A stretch of 64,000 nt of DNA from positions 144,316 through 208,315 of the forward strand of contig NC_002682.1 in the NCBI RefSeq assembly GCF_000009625.1, in the 5' to 3' direction. Shown here in pieces: positions 1 through 8,892 of this stretch (position 1 is its first letter; each line of letters begins with the position of its first letter). The notes beneath the pieces were generated by a model. That model was not told the origin of the DNA and did no database searches. It saw only the letters and a program-made list of their open reading frames with translations. Source of the stretch: Mesorhizobium japonicum MAFF 303099 (GTDB lineage Bacteria; Pseudomonadota; Alphaproteobacteria; Rhizobiales; Rhizobiaceae). The position numbers and the translations under genes are program-made.

Positions 1-10
1 GCACGGCAAC

Positions 11-1498
11 GTGGATCAAGACGACGCTTCACCAATATCATCTGGCGTGGAAGGCCTCGACTATGTCCTGCGAGGCGGATACGCAAAATTCCGTTCACAT
101 CTTGTAGAGGGCAGGCCAGGTTCAGGTAAGACCACACTTGGTCTGCAGTTTCTGATCAAAGGCGCGGCGGCTGGCGAGAAATGCCTTTATATAACGCTGT
201 CCGAAAGCAAGCGTGAACTGCACTCGGTCGCGGAACGGCATGGATTTTCTCTTGACGGTATCGAAATCCTCGAGCTCGTCCCGCCGGAGCTGAGCCTCGA
301 TCCGTCGCAGTTACAAACTCTGGTTCATTCGTCCGATCTCGAGCTTGGTGAAACCGTCCAGTCAGCGCTCGCCGAAATCGAGCGCATGAAGCCAGATCGC
401 GTGGTCTTCGATTCCCTGTCGGAAATTCGCCTCTTGTCGCAGGGCTCGTTACGCTATCGGCGGCAGGTTCTGGCTTTGAAAAGCTTTTTCCTGCTCAACA
501 ATGCGACGGTGCTTCTGCTTGACGATCTCACGGCTGAACATGACGATCTCAACCTGCATTCCATCAGTCATGGCGTCATCCGGATGGAACAGCTTTCGCC
601 GATCTATGGCGGAGAGCGGCGGCGCCTGCGCATCATCAAAATGCGCGGCGTTCAAATTCGAGGCGGGTTCCACGACTTCGTCATTCGACCTGGCGGCGTG
701 ATGGTCTTTCCACGCTTGGTTGCCTCCGAACACGAGATGGCCGAGCATGGAACACCGGCTACCGGAAACGGTTCTGTCGACACGCTCGTCGGTGGCGGGC
801 TGGACCGCGGAACCAGCACTCTCCTGATGGGGCCTTCTGGCGTCGGCAAATCGACCATCGCGTGCAGCTATTGTCATGCCGCTCTCAATCGCGGCGAGCA
901 TGTGCTGGTGCTTTTGTTCGATGAAACCAGGCGGATTTTCCTGGCGCGCGCGTCAGGCCTCGGCATGGACCTGGGGCCATTCGCCGACAACGGCAGTTTG
1001 CTGCTGGAACAGATCGACCCGGCGGAATTGTCGCCTGGTGAATTGTCGTCGCGCATCCAGTCGGCTGTGGAGCGCTCAAGGGCAAGGATCGTCGTCATCG
1101 ACAGCCTGACCGGATATCTCAATGCCATGTCGGAGGAGCAGCATCTTGTGCTGCAGATGCACGAGATCCTGACATACCTTAATCAAAAGGGCGTTGTGAC
1201 GATCCTGCTGTTGGCCAATCATGGGCTGATCGGGCAAATGTCAGCCCCCGTCGACATGACCTATCTCTGCGATTCCGTAATGCTCCTGCGCTTCTTCGAA
1301 AGCGGCGGCCGTCTGAGACGAGCTATTTCCGTGGTCAAAAAACGCGTCGGACCACATGAGGACACCATTCGCGAATTCAAGATAAGCGCCACCGGCCTGG
1401 CCGTTGGTGAACCACTAGAGGAATTTCGAGGGATCCTGACTGGCGTGCCCACCTACGAGGGTAAGCAAGGCAACCTGCTGCAAGACAAGGCGTCGTGA
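11..1498 (+). CDS. KaiC-like RecA-superfamily ATPase (two KaiC domains)
   Basis: Tandem KaiC domain protein. The first Walker A is GRPGSGKTT at about residues 34-42 and the second is GPSGVGKST at about residues 274-282; each is followed by a hydrophobic strand ending in D (VVFDSLSE, VVIDSLTG) as Walker B. About 495 aa, near the length of cyanobacterial KaiC. In proteobacteria KaiC homologues without a KaiA usually act as signalling ATPases; here the next two genes are histidine kinases, the first overlapping this stop codon, so a shared signalling role is inferred. The GTG at 11 is the first usable start, but the frame is open to the window edge, so the true start may lie further upstream. 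No kaiB is seen in the window. Confidence 0.85.
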   Translation: MDQDDASPISSGVEGLDYVLRGGYAKFRSHLVEGRPGSGKTTLGLQFLIKGAAAGEKCLYITLSESKRELHSVAERHGFSLDGIEILELVPPELSLDPSQLQTLVHSSDLELGETVQSALAEIERMKPDRVVFDSLSEIRLLSQGSLRYRRQVLALKSFFLLNNATVLLLDDLTAEHDDLNLHSISHGVIRMEQLSPIYGGERRRLRIIKMRGVQIRGGFHDFVIRPGGVMVFPRLVASEHEMAEHGTPATGNGSVDTLVGGGLDRGTSTLLMGPSGVGKSTIACSYCHAALNRGEHVLVLLFDETRRIFLARASGLGMDLGPFADNGSLLLEQIDPAELSPGELSSRIQSAVERSRARIVVIDSLTGYLNAMSEEQHLVLQMHEILTYLNQKGVVTILLLANHGLIGQMSAPVDMTYLCDSVMLLRFFESGGRLRRAISVVKKRVGPHEDTIREFKISATGLAVGEPLEEFRGILTGVPTYEGKQGNLLQDKAS

Positions 1499-2535
1499 TG
1501 CCTTCGGACCCTGGTGTGCTCGTGTTGGCACCGGTCGGGCGCGACGCGAAGGTCGCGTCGGCAATTCTCGCGCAGAACGACATCACGTCCCACATCTGCG
1601 CCACCCTCGACGAAGCAGTACCACTGTTGGACCAAGCCCAGTGCTTTTTGGTTACCGAAGAAGCCTTGATCAGTTCTGATCGAAATCGGTTCGCATCCTG
1701 GCTCAATCACCAACCGGCGTGGTCGGATTTTCCGATCGTGCTGCTGACGATGCGGGGGACGGAGATCGACAAGCGCCTGGCCTTTCTGGACCGCTATCTG
1801 ATCGTTCTCGAGAGGCCTTTCCTGGCGTCGAGCCTGGCAAATTCGGTACGTTCGGCTCTGCGAGCCCGCACCCGTCAGCTTGAGGTCAAGTCCTATATTG
1901 AACAGAAGCAAGAGGTCGCCGACCGGCAGAAACTGCTGATCAGGGAGCTGCATCATCGCGTCAAGAACACACTGGCAAATGTCCGGGCGATGATGGGGGC
2001 GACCGCCAAATCGAGTGGCAGCGTCGATGATTTCGTGCGCGATTTCTCCGCTAGGATCGTCTCTCTCGCCGACACGCACTCGATGCTCACCGATGACTAT
2101 TGGCAGATGGCTTCCTTGCACAAGCTGCTGGAGTCGGAACTGCGCCACTACGATACGAGCGACAGGTCGCGTGTTGTGCTCGAAGGGCCAAACGTAGCAC
2201 TTGTCGCCGATATCGCGATCCCGATCGGGATGGCCTTTCATGAACTTGCGTCCAACTCATCGAAATATGGTGCGTTGTCCCGCCCTCACGGTCGTCTCGA
2301 AGTCAGATGGTCGCTGAGCAATTCGGGAGACGTGCGAATCCTCAATCTGGAGTGGCTTGAAATGGGCGGGCCGAAGGTCGAGCCACCAAGGCGGCACGGC
2401 TTCGGTACGACACTGCTGGAGAAAGTCGTAACTGTGCAGTGCCAAGCCAAGGTCGAGTTGAACTATCGCCCTGACGGTCTGCGGTTTACAATGGCCTTGC
2501 CGCTACGCGACACGAGGCTGGTCCCGGCATATTGA
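1498..2535 (+). CDS. HWE-family sensor histidine kinase with N-terminal pseudo-receiver
   Basis: Residues 1-115 look like a receiver fold, but the usual acceptor Asp strand reads CFLVTEEAL, so phosphorylation there is doubtful. The dimerisation/phosphoacceptor segment ELHHRVKNTLANVRAM lies at about residues 149-164 and the N box HELASNSSKYGALS at about 247-260, followed by the HGFGTTLLE glycine region; this order is that of HWE/HisKA_2 kinases. No membrane segment is seen, so it should be cytosolic. The ATG at 1498 overlaps the kaiC-like stop (TGATG), implying translational coupling; a GTG one codon earlier is possible. Confidence 0.85.
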   Translation: MPSDPGVLVLAPVGRDAKVASAILAQNDITSHICATLDEAVPLLDQAQCFLVTEEALISSDRNRFASWLNHQPAWSDFPIVLLTMRGTEIDKRLAFLDRYLIVLERPFLASSLANSVRSALRARTRQLEVKSYIEQKQEVADRQKLLIRELHHRVKNTLANVRAMMGATAKSSGSVDDFVRDFSARIVSLADTHSMLTDDYWQMASLHKLLESELRHYDTSDRSRVVLEGPNVALVADIAIPIGMAFHELASNSSKYGALSRPHGRLEVRWSLSNSGDVRILNLEWLEMGGPKVEPPRRHGFGTTLLEKVVTVQCQAKVELNYRPDGLRFTMALPLRDTRLVPAY

Positions 2536-2598
2536 CCTCTGAAGGTGGCCCCGCTTCGGCGGTGGCCTATCTCCCCTATCGCTGATACTGATAGGGGT

Positions 2599-3672
2599 AT
2601 GACATCGGATTCAGGGAAGCCCGAGGTGGTCGAACAGTTGCTCGACACGCCCGAACTTGCGACCGCGCTGGAGAGCGAACAGTTCAAGAAATTCCTCGAC
2701 CAGGTGCCTATTGCGATCGCCGTTTCAGACCTCACCGAAACGGAGCGCGTAGTCTATGCCAATCCGGAATTCGAAAAACTCTCTGGCCTGAAGGCTGCCA
2801 GTCTCGCACGGAAAAACTGGACAGCGCTTGCCGGGACCGGAATCCGTGAGCAGAAGGACAAGGCGCTGGCCGAGCGCGTTGTCAATGAAACTGATTTCGT
2901 AGGTACTTTCCGCCTGGAGCGCGGCGCCGACGGACCGGCAGTCGTTGACGCCTACTCAAATTTGATAGTGGACGACGACGGCAAGACTTGTTTCCGGCTG
3001 GTTGCCTTGGTGGACGTATCCATTCACGGTGAAGAAGCGCCCTCGGTTGAGGAGCGTGTTCGGGAGAAGGACACCTTGCTTCGGGAACTGCAGCACAGGG
3101 TAAAAAACAATCTCCAGATGATCACCGCACTCATCCGGCTGGAGACCCGCAACGCAGCGGAGCCCGATCAGAAACGGTTCGAGAGGTTGGCCGGGCGCGT
3201 CGACGCTCTTGCGATACTCTACCAGGCACTGTCGAATGACGAGCAGAGCGATGAGATCGATCTCGGCATCTACCTCAGCCAGATAGCATCCGCGGTAATG
3301 GCTTCACATGCCGTCGAAGGCATACGCCTGGACATGAAGGTGGATACCTATCCCGTCTCGATCAATGTTGCGATGCCGACTGGGCTGGTTGTGAATGAAT
3401 TGCTGACCAATGCGCTCAAACACGCCTTCAAGGGACGAGAAGGCGGCACGATAACGCTTCACAGCGTGGTCGATGGCGACGGATGCCGCATCACTATTGC
3501 CGATGACGGAATTGGCTTGCCGCAGGGCGAGATATGGCCGAAGCCCGGCAAGCTCGGCGCTCTCATCGCGCGCTCCTTGACCGAGAACGCCAAAGCGCAC
3601 TTCGAAGTCAAATCCAACGCCAGCGAAGGGACGAGGGTCACCATCGTTTTCAAACGTTCGGCCGCGAACTGA
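2599..3672 (+). CDS. PAS-domain HisKA_2 sensor histidine kinase
   Basis: A PAS domain (about residues 33-140, FLDQVPIAIAVSD onward) is followed by a HisKA_2 segment with LLRELQHRVKNNLQMITALI and a HATPase_c domain with N box VVNELLTNALKHAF and G1 box DDGIGLP. All catalytic motifs are present. It is soluble, so it probably senses a cytosolic ligand or partner through PAS. I chose ATG 2599, preceded by AGGGG; an in-frame GTG at 2545 would add 18 residues without a clear domain. It lies 63 bases after the HWE kinase on the same strand and probably belongs to the same operon as the KaiC-like gene. Confidence 0.85.
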   Translation: MTSDSGKPEVVEQLLDTPELATALESEQFKKFLDQVPIAIAVSDLTETERVVYANPEFEKLSGLKAASLARKNWTALAGTGIREQKDKALAERVVNETDFVGTFRLERGADGPAVVDAYSNLIVDDDGKTCFRLVALVDVSIHGEEAPSVEERVREKDTLLRELQHRVKNNLQMITALIRLETRNAAEPDQKRFERLAGRVDALAILYQALSNDEQSDEIDLGIYLSQIASAVMASHAVEGIRLDMKVDTYPVSINVAMPTGLVVNELLTNALKHAFKGREGGTITLHSVVDGDGCRITIADDGIGLPQGEIWPKPGKLGALIARSLTENAKAHFEVKSNASEGTRVTIVFKRSAAN

Positions 3673-3990
3673 CGTTGTTCTATGCTGCGGTTTGAATGGC
3701 TTGGTCGGCCCAAAGACGCCCGACCGTGCGAGGCCAACTCCATGAGGTTCACTCACGGCGATTTGCTCGTCCATGCCAACCGTCGCGCTGAACGCTTGCG
3801 CCCGCCGCGCCCGGTCCACGCGGAATGGTGGAACGGCTCCATGGACTTGACGGCAATATCGTCGCTCCGCGGCACCCCGTTAGCTTGCCTTGGGCGCGGG
3901 TATGACGAGCCACACCCGCGCCATCTCGAATTATTCAACGGGTCCCGGGGCATGTCGGCCGCATGCACAAGGCCAGAGGCTCCCGGCCAG
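3673..3990. other. Gene-free spacer
   Basis: Between the PAS kinase and the convergent host-attachment gene. I see short open frames on both strands but no family signature and no convincing hairpin-plus-T-run terminator. Confidence 0.4.
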
Positions 3991-4395
3991 CTAAGCGGCG
4001 GCAACCACCTTTTGTATCTCATGCGCTGAATGCCCCGTAAGATCCTTGGGGATCTCGCCTACGAGCACGGCCGAAAGTTTCTGGTGGTAATGCTTGCGAA
4101 GTTCCCCAAGCGTTCGCGGGGCAGCGATGACGATCAGGTTGGCGATCCGACCGCCGAGGACCTGTCGATTGAGCAGATCAGCGGTACCGGCCGCAAAACT
4201 GTCTTCCTCGATCTGACTGCTGTCCGGGTTCGAGGAACTGCTTTGATGTCGCGCGCCTGAGCCCTTGTTGTCATTTGTCACGTCTTCGGCCGCCGAAGCT
4301 GTCAGCTTTGGATTGGCTTTGTCCCCGGAGTTGCGAAATAGGTTGAGCTTCTCGCCGTCAACGACCGCGACAGTGGCGCCTCTAGGAATATCCAT
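3991..4395 (-). CDS. Host-attachment family protein (pfam Host_attach)
   Basis: 134 aa, typical length for the family. It begins MDIPRGATVAVVDGEKLNLFRNSGD and carries the conserved blocks HQSSSSNPDSSQIEEDSFA, LNRQVLGGRIANLIVIAAPRTLGELR and HQKLSAVLVGEIPKDLTGHS. The family was named from an Agrobacterium gene linked to attachment to plant cells, but its biochemical activity is not established; the fold resembles a translation-release-factor-like domain. No signal peptide, so the protein is cytosolic. Single gene, convergent with the upstream kinase. Confidence 0.85.
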   Translation of the reverse strand: MDIPRGATVAVVDGEKLNLFRNSGDKANPKLTASAAEDVTNDNKGSGARHQSSSSNPDSSQIEEDSFAAGTADLLNRQVLGGRIANLIVIAAPRTLGELRKHYHQKLSAVLVGEIPKDLTGHSAHEIQKVVAAA

Positions 4396-4710
4396 TGGTA
4401 AGTCTCCGAATTGCGCCAGTTCTTGCCATCCGATAGATGCCCTGCTGACGTCAGGCTCAACGCCTCAATTCAACATTGGATGCCTTAGGCCTGCTCCTGA
4501 TTGCGGATGACGTAGAAAACACTGTGTGGCGTGTGACTTCGGCGGCCCCAGCGTCATAACGTATTGTCGCATTCAAGCGGCGCGTAACATCTCGCAAGGA
4601 ACCCAGATGCGGTCTTCTGAAGCGGCGCCGATCGCCGATGCGAAGGATAGGGACACGCATCGGTTCCCATTCAGAACATGATTACCGCGATTGATCGAGA
4701 AGGTCTCAGA
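4396..4710. other. Gene-free spacer
   Basis: Lies between the start of the host-attachment gene and the end of the convergently placed ligase gene. No ORF with a family signature, no RNA gene and no repeat was recognised. Confidence 0.4.
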
Positions 4711-5724
4711 CTATTCTAACTGCTCGAACGTACATTGGAGCGGCGCCTTATCCGGACGCCAGCGCACGAGCTTTGTTCCATGCCGGAAGCGGTCGCCGGT
4801 AACATGGTCGAAGCGAACTTCGACAACCAATTCCGGTCTGACGGGTTCCCATTCGCCGCTACGCTCGGTGCTCCAACGGCTCGGGCCGCCCGGCGCCTTG
4901 CCGGTGAAGCCGGATCCGCCGCGCAGGTTTTCGAGCTTTTCCGTCAGCACCGCGCGCTCGTCATTGGCGATGGTGGATGTGAACCCTACATGGTCGAGCA
5001 GACCATCGCCATTGTAGAGGCCGAGCAGCAGCGATCCAACCTGTCGTTTGCCGTTCAGATAGCGGAACCCACCCACCACGCAGTCGGCGGTGCGCAGGCG
5101 CTTTACCTTCACCATCGCGCGTTCGCCCGGCCTGTAGGGACCGTTGAGCAACTTGGCCACGACGCCGTCGATGGAACCACTACCGGCGCCCTTCAACCAG
5201 TTGTCGGCTGTCGCCAGGCTGGTGGTGGCCGGCGAAAGCCGCAAGGTCTTGGTCTTTGCCTTGGCAACCAAGTCTTCAGCTTCTGCGCGCCGATCACGCA
5301 ATGGCAGTTCCATCCGCGGCCGACCTTCCGGAGCCACGAGCATATCGAAAACGACCAGGCGTGCGGGAGTTTCCCGACTGAGCTTGCGGATGCGGCTCTC
5401 TGCTGGATGAAGCCGCATCTGCAGCGCGTCGAAAGAGGCACGGCCCTCGATCTCGATTATGATTTCACCGTCGATGACGAATTCCGTTGCCGCAAGCGCA
5501 CTCAAGGCCGCCATCAGTTCGGGAAAATAACGACCAAGCGGTTTGCCGGATTTTGCCCTGAGGTCGACGGCCTTGCCGGCCTTGAAGGCGAGGCAACGGA
5601 AGCCATCCCATTTCGGTTCGTACTGCCAGGGACCATCGTCCCGCGGCAATACCCCTGCGGCGCGCGCTTCCATCGGCTGCGTGTTCAACGGCAAGGGAAA
5701 CTCGACGTCGTATACCGCTACCAT
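4711..5724 (-). CDS. ATP-dependent DNA ligase, LigC type
   Basis: About 337 aa. Motif I EPKWDGFR has the nucleotide-accepting Lys at residue 38; motif III/IV strands read FVIDGEI and DGVVAK; motif V is MVKVKR; the C-terminal half is an OB-fold (VGGFRYLNGKRQVGSLLLGLYN, ending PLQCTFEQLE). There is no polymerase or nuclease domain, so it is a stand-alone LigC-like enzyme of the kind tied to bacterial non-homologous end joining or gap repair. I chose the ATG at 5724 because it is preceded by GGAAGAG; the frame is open for another 110 codons upstream, but that part is the antisense or shifted remnant of another gene. No Ku gene is adjacent. Confidence 0.85.
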   Translation of the reverse strand: MVAVYDVEFPLPLNTQPMEARAAGVLPRDDGPWQYEPKWDGFRCLAFKAGKAVDLRAKSGKPLGRYFPELMAALSALAATEFVIDGEIIIEIEGRASFDALQMRLHPAESRIRKLSRETPARLVVFDMLVAPEGRPRMELPLRDRRAEAEDLVAKAKTKTLRLSPATTSLATADNWLKGAGSGSIDGVVAKLLNGPYRPGERAMVKVKRLRTADCVVGGFRYLNGKRQVGSLLLGLYNGDGLLDHVGFTSTIANDERAVLTEKLENLRGGSGFTGKAPGGPSRWSTERSGEWEPVRPELVVEVRFDHVTGDRFRHGTKLVRWRPDKAPLQCTFEQLE

Positions 5725-5950
5725 CGCTCTTCCATATCGCGATAGGGGACGGTCCACGCCGCAGCAAACCCAGCTGAGCCGCCGTTCCTGGCTTTGCCAT
5801 GAAACTTCGCCAGAAGGCAGCCAAAGGCGCTGCCGGTCGCACGCCGGCACATGTCGCAACGGCGGTAACGCGCGCGTGGATCGCCTGTCCCCCGATAACG
5901 GATTTTTCCGCGGAGGCATGGGCCTGTGCGCTCGATAGCAATGGCACGGG
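5718..5950 (-). pseudogene. Remnant of a GFA/CENP-V-type zinc protein
   Basis: In one minus-strand frame the text GPCLRGKIRYRGTGDP followed by CDMCRRATGSAFGCLLAKF matches the N-terminal zinc-binding half of glutathione-dependent formaldehyde-activating-like proteins (normally C-x-C-G then C-H-C-x-x-C-R). The first CxC is now C-L-R, the HC pair before DMC is lost, and the frame stops before the second zinc site. It abuts the ligase start. Called from motif similarity only. Confidence 0.5.
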
Positions 5951-6059
5951 TGGAATTCCCTGTTGTGTCCATCCAATTTGAACGCGCGGCGCCGGAACTG
6001 GTTTCCAAAGGAACGCGTAGCCGGGCAAGGCGTTTGTCCCACATTGCGGGGATCAACCA

Positions 6060-6678
6060 TTGAATCTCAAGAACCGCTGCGGCTCGCCGAAACAGATGTT
6101 GTCCTGCTTGGCGCTCGTGAGGTCTTTGCGTCGATATGCAAAAGCTGTTCGCCGAGCCATCCGAACCGGCGACGCCCTGGATCACCCGAGTCCTTCCAAG
6201 AATTGCGAGCCTTGTCGAAAGGAAAGCCGAGCAAACGATCTTCACCCGCTTTATTCCGGCTGCAAGGGTCGGGCAGGGCACCGGGACCTGGAAGCGCTAT
6301 CACGAGCGCTGGGCATCGATGACGATGGAGGCCGTCGGCCCGGAGATGGTGGAACTGCTGCCGCCACTGCCTGCATTCACTCCGCTGGCGAAGATAATCG
6401 ACAAGCATATTTATTCGCCGTGGCCGGAGGGAAGGTTGCAATCCGAACTCGCTGGACGTCGGATCGATACGTTGGTGACCACGGGGGCGAAACCGATGTC
6501 TGCGTTCTCGCGACCGTTCTTGGCGCGATCGATATCGGGTATGGTCGTTCTGGTCACCGATGCGCTTTGCAGCTCTTCCGACGCCACCCATGACGCGCTG
6601 ATGACCGTCTATCACCAGCGTTTCGCCCAACAGGTCGAGACGGCGGGGATGGAGGCAGTTCTCTCTGCCTGGAATTGA
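6060..6678 (+). pseudogene. Isochorismatase-family hydrolase, frameshifted
   Basis: The frame from 6121 reads GLCVDMQKLFAEP..., a typical isochorismatase N-terminus with its Asp, and later TIFTRFIPAARVGQGTGTWKRY and VTDALCSSSDATHDALM. An upstream TGA at 6118 cuts off the N-terminus, whose continuation lies in another frame. The block with the nucleophilic cysteine (GGETDVCVLATVLGA) is present in the DNA at about 6483-6525 but in the +2-shifted frame, so the continuous frame reads AKPMSAFSRPFLA there. One lost base before it and two lost bases after it explain this and restore the frame. The protein as encoded lacks the catalytic cysteine. Sequencing error is the alternative. Confidence 0.7.
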
Positions 6679-6690
6679 CGAGCACTACCG

Positions 6691-6983
6691 CTAAGCTCCG
6701 AGGTCGATCAACGCGATTTCGGGACGCTTGCTGCGCCGAAGTTGGATAGGTGGTCCAGCCCTCCAGCGTTCGGCTGCACTGACCCTATCAGCAGATAGCC
6801 ACCGCGCGTCGATCCAACGCCGAGACCAGGCACGGCATCGACATGAAGGCACGGTCGGCCGCTGCCGTCCACTGCGATTTCGCCGATCTCGCTCAGCATT
6901 TCGCATTGCTGATCGACGGGGATTCGCGATGGGACTTGGAGCGACCCCCGCGTATGCTCGATATTGCTTTCATCAAAGAGCAT
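6691..6983 (-). pseudogene. PPC/DUF296 domain protein remnant
   Basis: The minus-strand text RIPVDQQCEMLSEIGEIAVDGSGRP...HVDAVPG...STRGGYLLIGSVQPNAG is the C-terminal half of the PPC (DUF296) DNA-binding-like domain. The expected C-terminal ending PEIALIDL is found in a different frame (stop at 6691), so at least one frameshift separates them, and the N-terminal third is not recognisable upstream. Expected full length is about 140 aa. Confidence 0.55.
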
Positions 6984-7197
6984 GCGCGCACGTGCCGAAC
7001 TGGCGCGGAGGTCTACAGTGGCGCCCCAGCGGCCGGCGGACAGCGTCTACCGGTGCGGCTGCGCTGTGCGTCGTTGCATCATCAAGCGCCAGGACCGGTT
7101 TCGCGATACCCGTAATCACCAGCGATGTCTCCGCGTCCTCGGGTCTGGAGAAGTTTCTCGAGATCTTCGTAGCCCCGGAGCGAGCATTTCGAGCCGC

Positions 7198-7389
7198 TTA
7201 ACGCCGATCGAAATCGGCAAGTCCGAGGCGTCGTCGTTGGCCTTCGGCATAGGCCAGGGCGAACGACTCAAGTACGAAAGTTCGAGTTAGCTCTTCGTCG
7301 CCATCAACCACACGGACGAACCACTCACCGCAGGCTTCGAGCACTTCAACACAAGGATTGACCTTGCTGCCAGGCGTCAAGCTATCCAT
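7198..7389 (-). CDS. Small conserved hypothetical protein (paralogue of 49397-49594)
   Basis: About 63 aa, ending CVEVLEACGEWFVRVVDGDEELTRTFVLESFALAYAEGQRRRLGLADFDRR. A paralogue with the same core lies at 49397-49594. I chose the ATG giving MDSLTPGSK because both copies share GGAGCTTGCG immediately before it, while the upstream open part (to an ATG at 7476) is not in frame in the paralogue. The first residues of both copies differ in length. Function unknown; no membrane segment; acidic core with aromatic residues, possibly a small regulatory or binding protein. Confidence 0.6.
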   Translation of the reverse strand: MDSLTPGSKVNPCVEVLEACGEWFVRVVDGDEELTRTFVLESFALAYAEGQRRRLGLADFDRR

Positions 7390-7751
7390 CGCAAGCTCCA
7401 TGGAAAGCAATGGTGAAACGTCAATTTTGTATCGTTTGGCGGAAACGGTCTTCAATATCAAATGTGCGTCGGACATTAGACGTCTCTAAAAGTTGATCCC
7501 TGCGGAAGAGCGCTGTCCTCCATCGCCTGCCGAAGATCTAGTCGTCGGTCCGCGGCCTTGGCCGAGAAGGCACTGGGTTAACATTGCGGCTGAGAATGAC
7601 CGACCCAAGTCGGCAAACGTCTTGAAAAACCCGGAGTGGCGCACACGGTGCCGAACAGGCAGAAACCGATAGGCGCTCGGAACCGAGTTCCGCGAGCGAC
7701 GTTTTTTTTCCGGAGGTCACGTCCAGTGACCTGACGATGGAGGATAGAGAA

Positions 7752-8033
7752 ATGAACATCAAGATGCTCACTCTGGGCGCTACGGCGCTTGCAATGATGG
7801 CGGGTTCAGCCCTTGCCGCTGGCAACACCTCTGCACTTGACGATCCGGCCAAGATGTCGCCGTTCTTCACCGATGCCGGCATGAAAACTTTGAAGACGGA
7901 AAAGGATTTCAAGGCCGCATGGACGGCGATGAAACCCGATGAACAGAAAGCGGTGTTGAAAGATTGCGGCGATACCACGCTGAACAAGTCGCACGCAGAT
8001 TTCTGCGCCATGGCAAAGAAGATGGGCGGCTGA
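7752..8033 (+). CDS. Small secreted protein
   Basis: 93 aa. MNIKMLTLGATALAMMAGSALA is a clean Sec signal peptide (cleavage after ALA). The mature part is hydrophilic with two cysteines (KDCGDTT, DFCAMAKKMGG) that could form one disulfide in the periplasm. ATG 7752 has GGAGG nine bases upstream; the longer frame from 7737 would put charged residues before the signal peptide. I do not recognise the family. Confidence 0.7.
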   Translation: MNIKMLTLGATALAMMAGSALAAGNTSALDDPAKMSPFFTDAGMKTLKTEKDFKAAWTAMKPDEQKAVLKDCGDTTLNKSHADFCAMAKKMGG

Positions 8034-8463
8034 CGCCGAGCCTGGCGTGGAAGGCTGACACGCCTCCAAGTTGATGCTTTACATCCGGCGCCGCTTCGCA
8101 CCGAAGGGGCGCCGGGCCGAGTAGAAAGGCCTCAGCAACCGTCGTCGATAAGGATGGCGGGATCGCGCGGAGGTACGTTTAGTTACACTGCCTTCACCAG
8201 CGAACATTGCGGCTGCGGCCAGGAGCAAGGTGGCGCCCCTGATATGAGTTGCCTGCCAAATGGGTTTGCGGCCAGCTGAACGGCCGTAAACTAAGGGGTG
8301 TCGTGCTTAGTGATGTCTCCAGCGGATCCGGGGTTTCGAAAAGCCTTCCGGAACTGAAGCCGTTTCCCGCCGACAACTCCTTCGATCGGGTCCTTGTTTA
8401 TTCGGGCGGCGAAGGAGCCGATGAGGCTCGGCGACGGGGCTCAGTTCGCCCTCCGATGCCGGG
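8034..8463. other. Gene-free stretch
   Basis: No supported gene between the small secreted protein and the kinase relic. Frames here have no recognisable domain; the part next to 8464 may be eroded kinase sequence. Confidence 0.35.
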
Positions 8464-8598
8464 CAGCTCGAACGTGCGCTGATGAACCTTGTTGTCAACG
8501 CACGCGATGCCATGCCGTCGGGTGGAACTATCAGCGTGCTTGCGCAAAATCGTTCCCAGCACCCTGTTCAGTGCGGGAACATGCAACAAGTGGAATGA
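8464..8598 (+). pseudogene. Histidine-kinase ATPase-domain fragment
   Basis: The plus-strand frame reads QLERALMNLVVNARDAMPSGG followed by TISVLAQN, which is the N-box helix and following strand of a HATPase_c domain in hybrid sensor kinases. The frame then runs into unrelated sequence and stops at 8598. No dimerisation domain precedes it and no G boxes follow, so this is a short relic. Confidence 0.65.
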
Positions 8599-8892
8599 GA
8601 AGGCTTAATACGAGCAATGTCCTTTTCATGAGTCGTCCTCCAGCAGCCCGAAAAGTGAGCCGGATATTAAATGCGCGGTTCCCGCTTTGGATCCACCTCT
8701 CTCTAGTTTAGATCTGGCTAACGATGGTTTTTGACGGGTCCATATGGGTATCTCGGCGGGATGCCCGAATGCGGACCTCGATTCCCGCCGCCTTTCGGCA
8801 CCCTCGGATCTACCCAAGCCAAGCGGAACATCCGAAGCGTCGACGCATTGCTAGTGAGGACATGGAGCTCTGTCGGTTTTTTAGGGACCAAC

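Noticed and set aside
4735..5745. Long plus-strand open frame of 336 codons
   Set aside because: It is antisense to the ligase gene, whose catalytic motifs are on the minus strand; the plus frame has no domain and is an effect of GC-rich codons.
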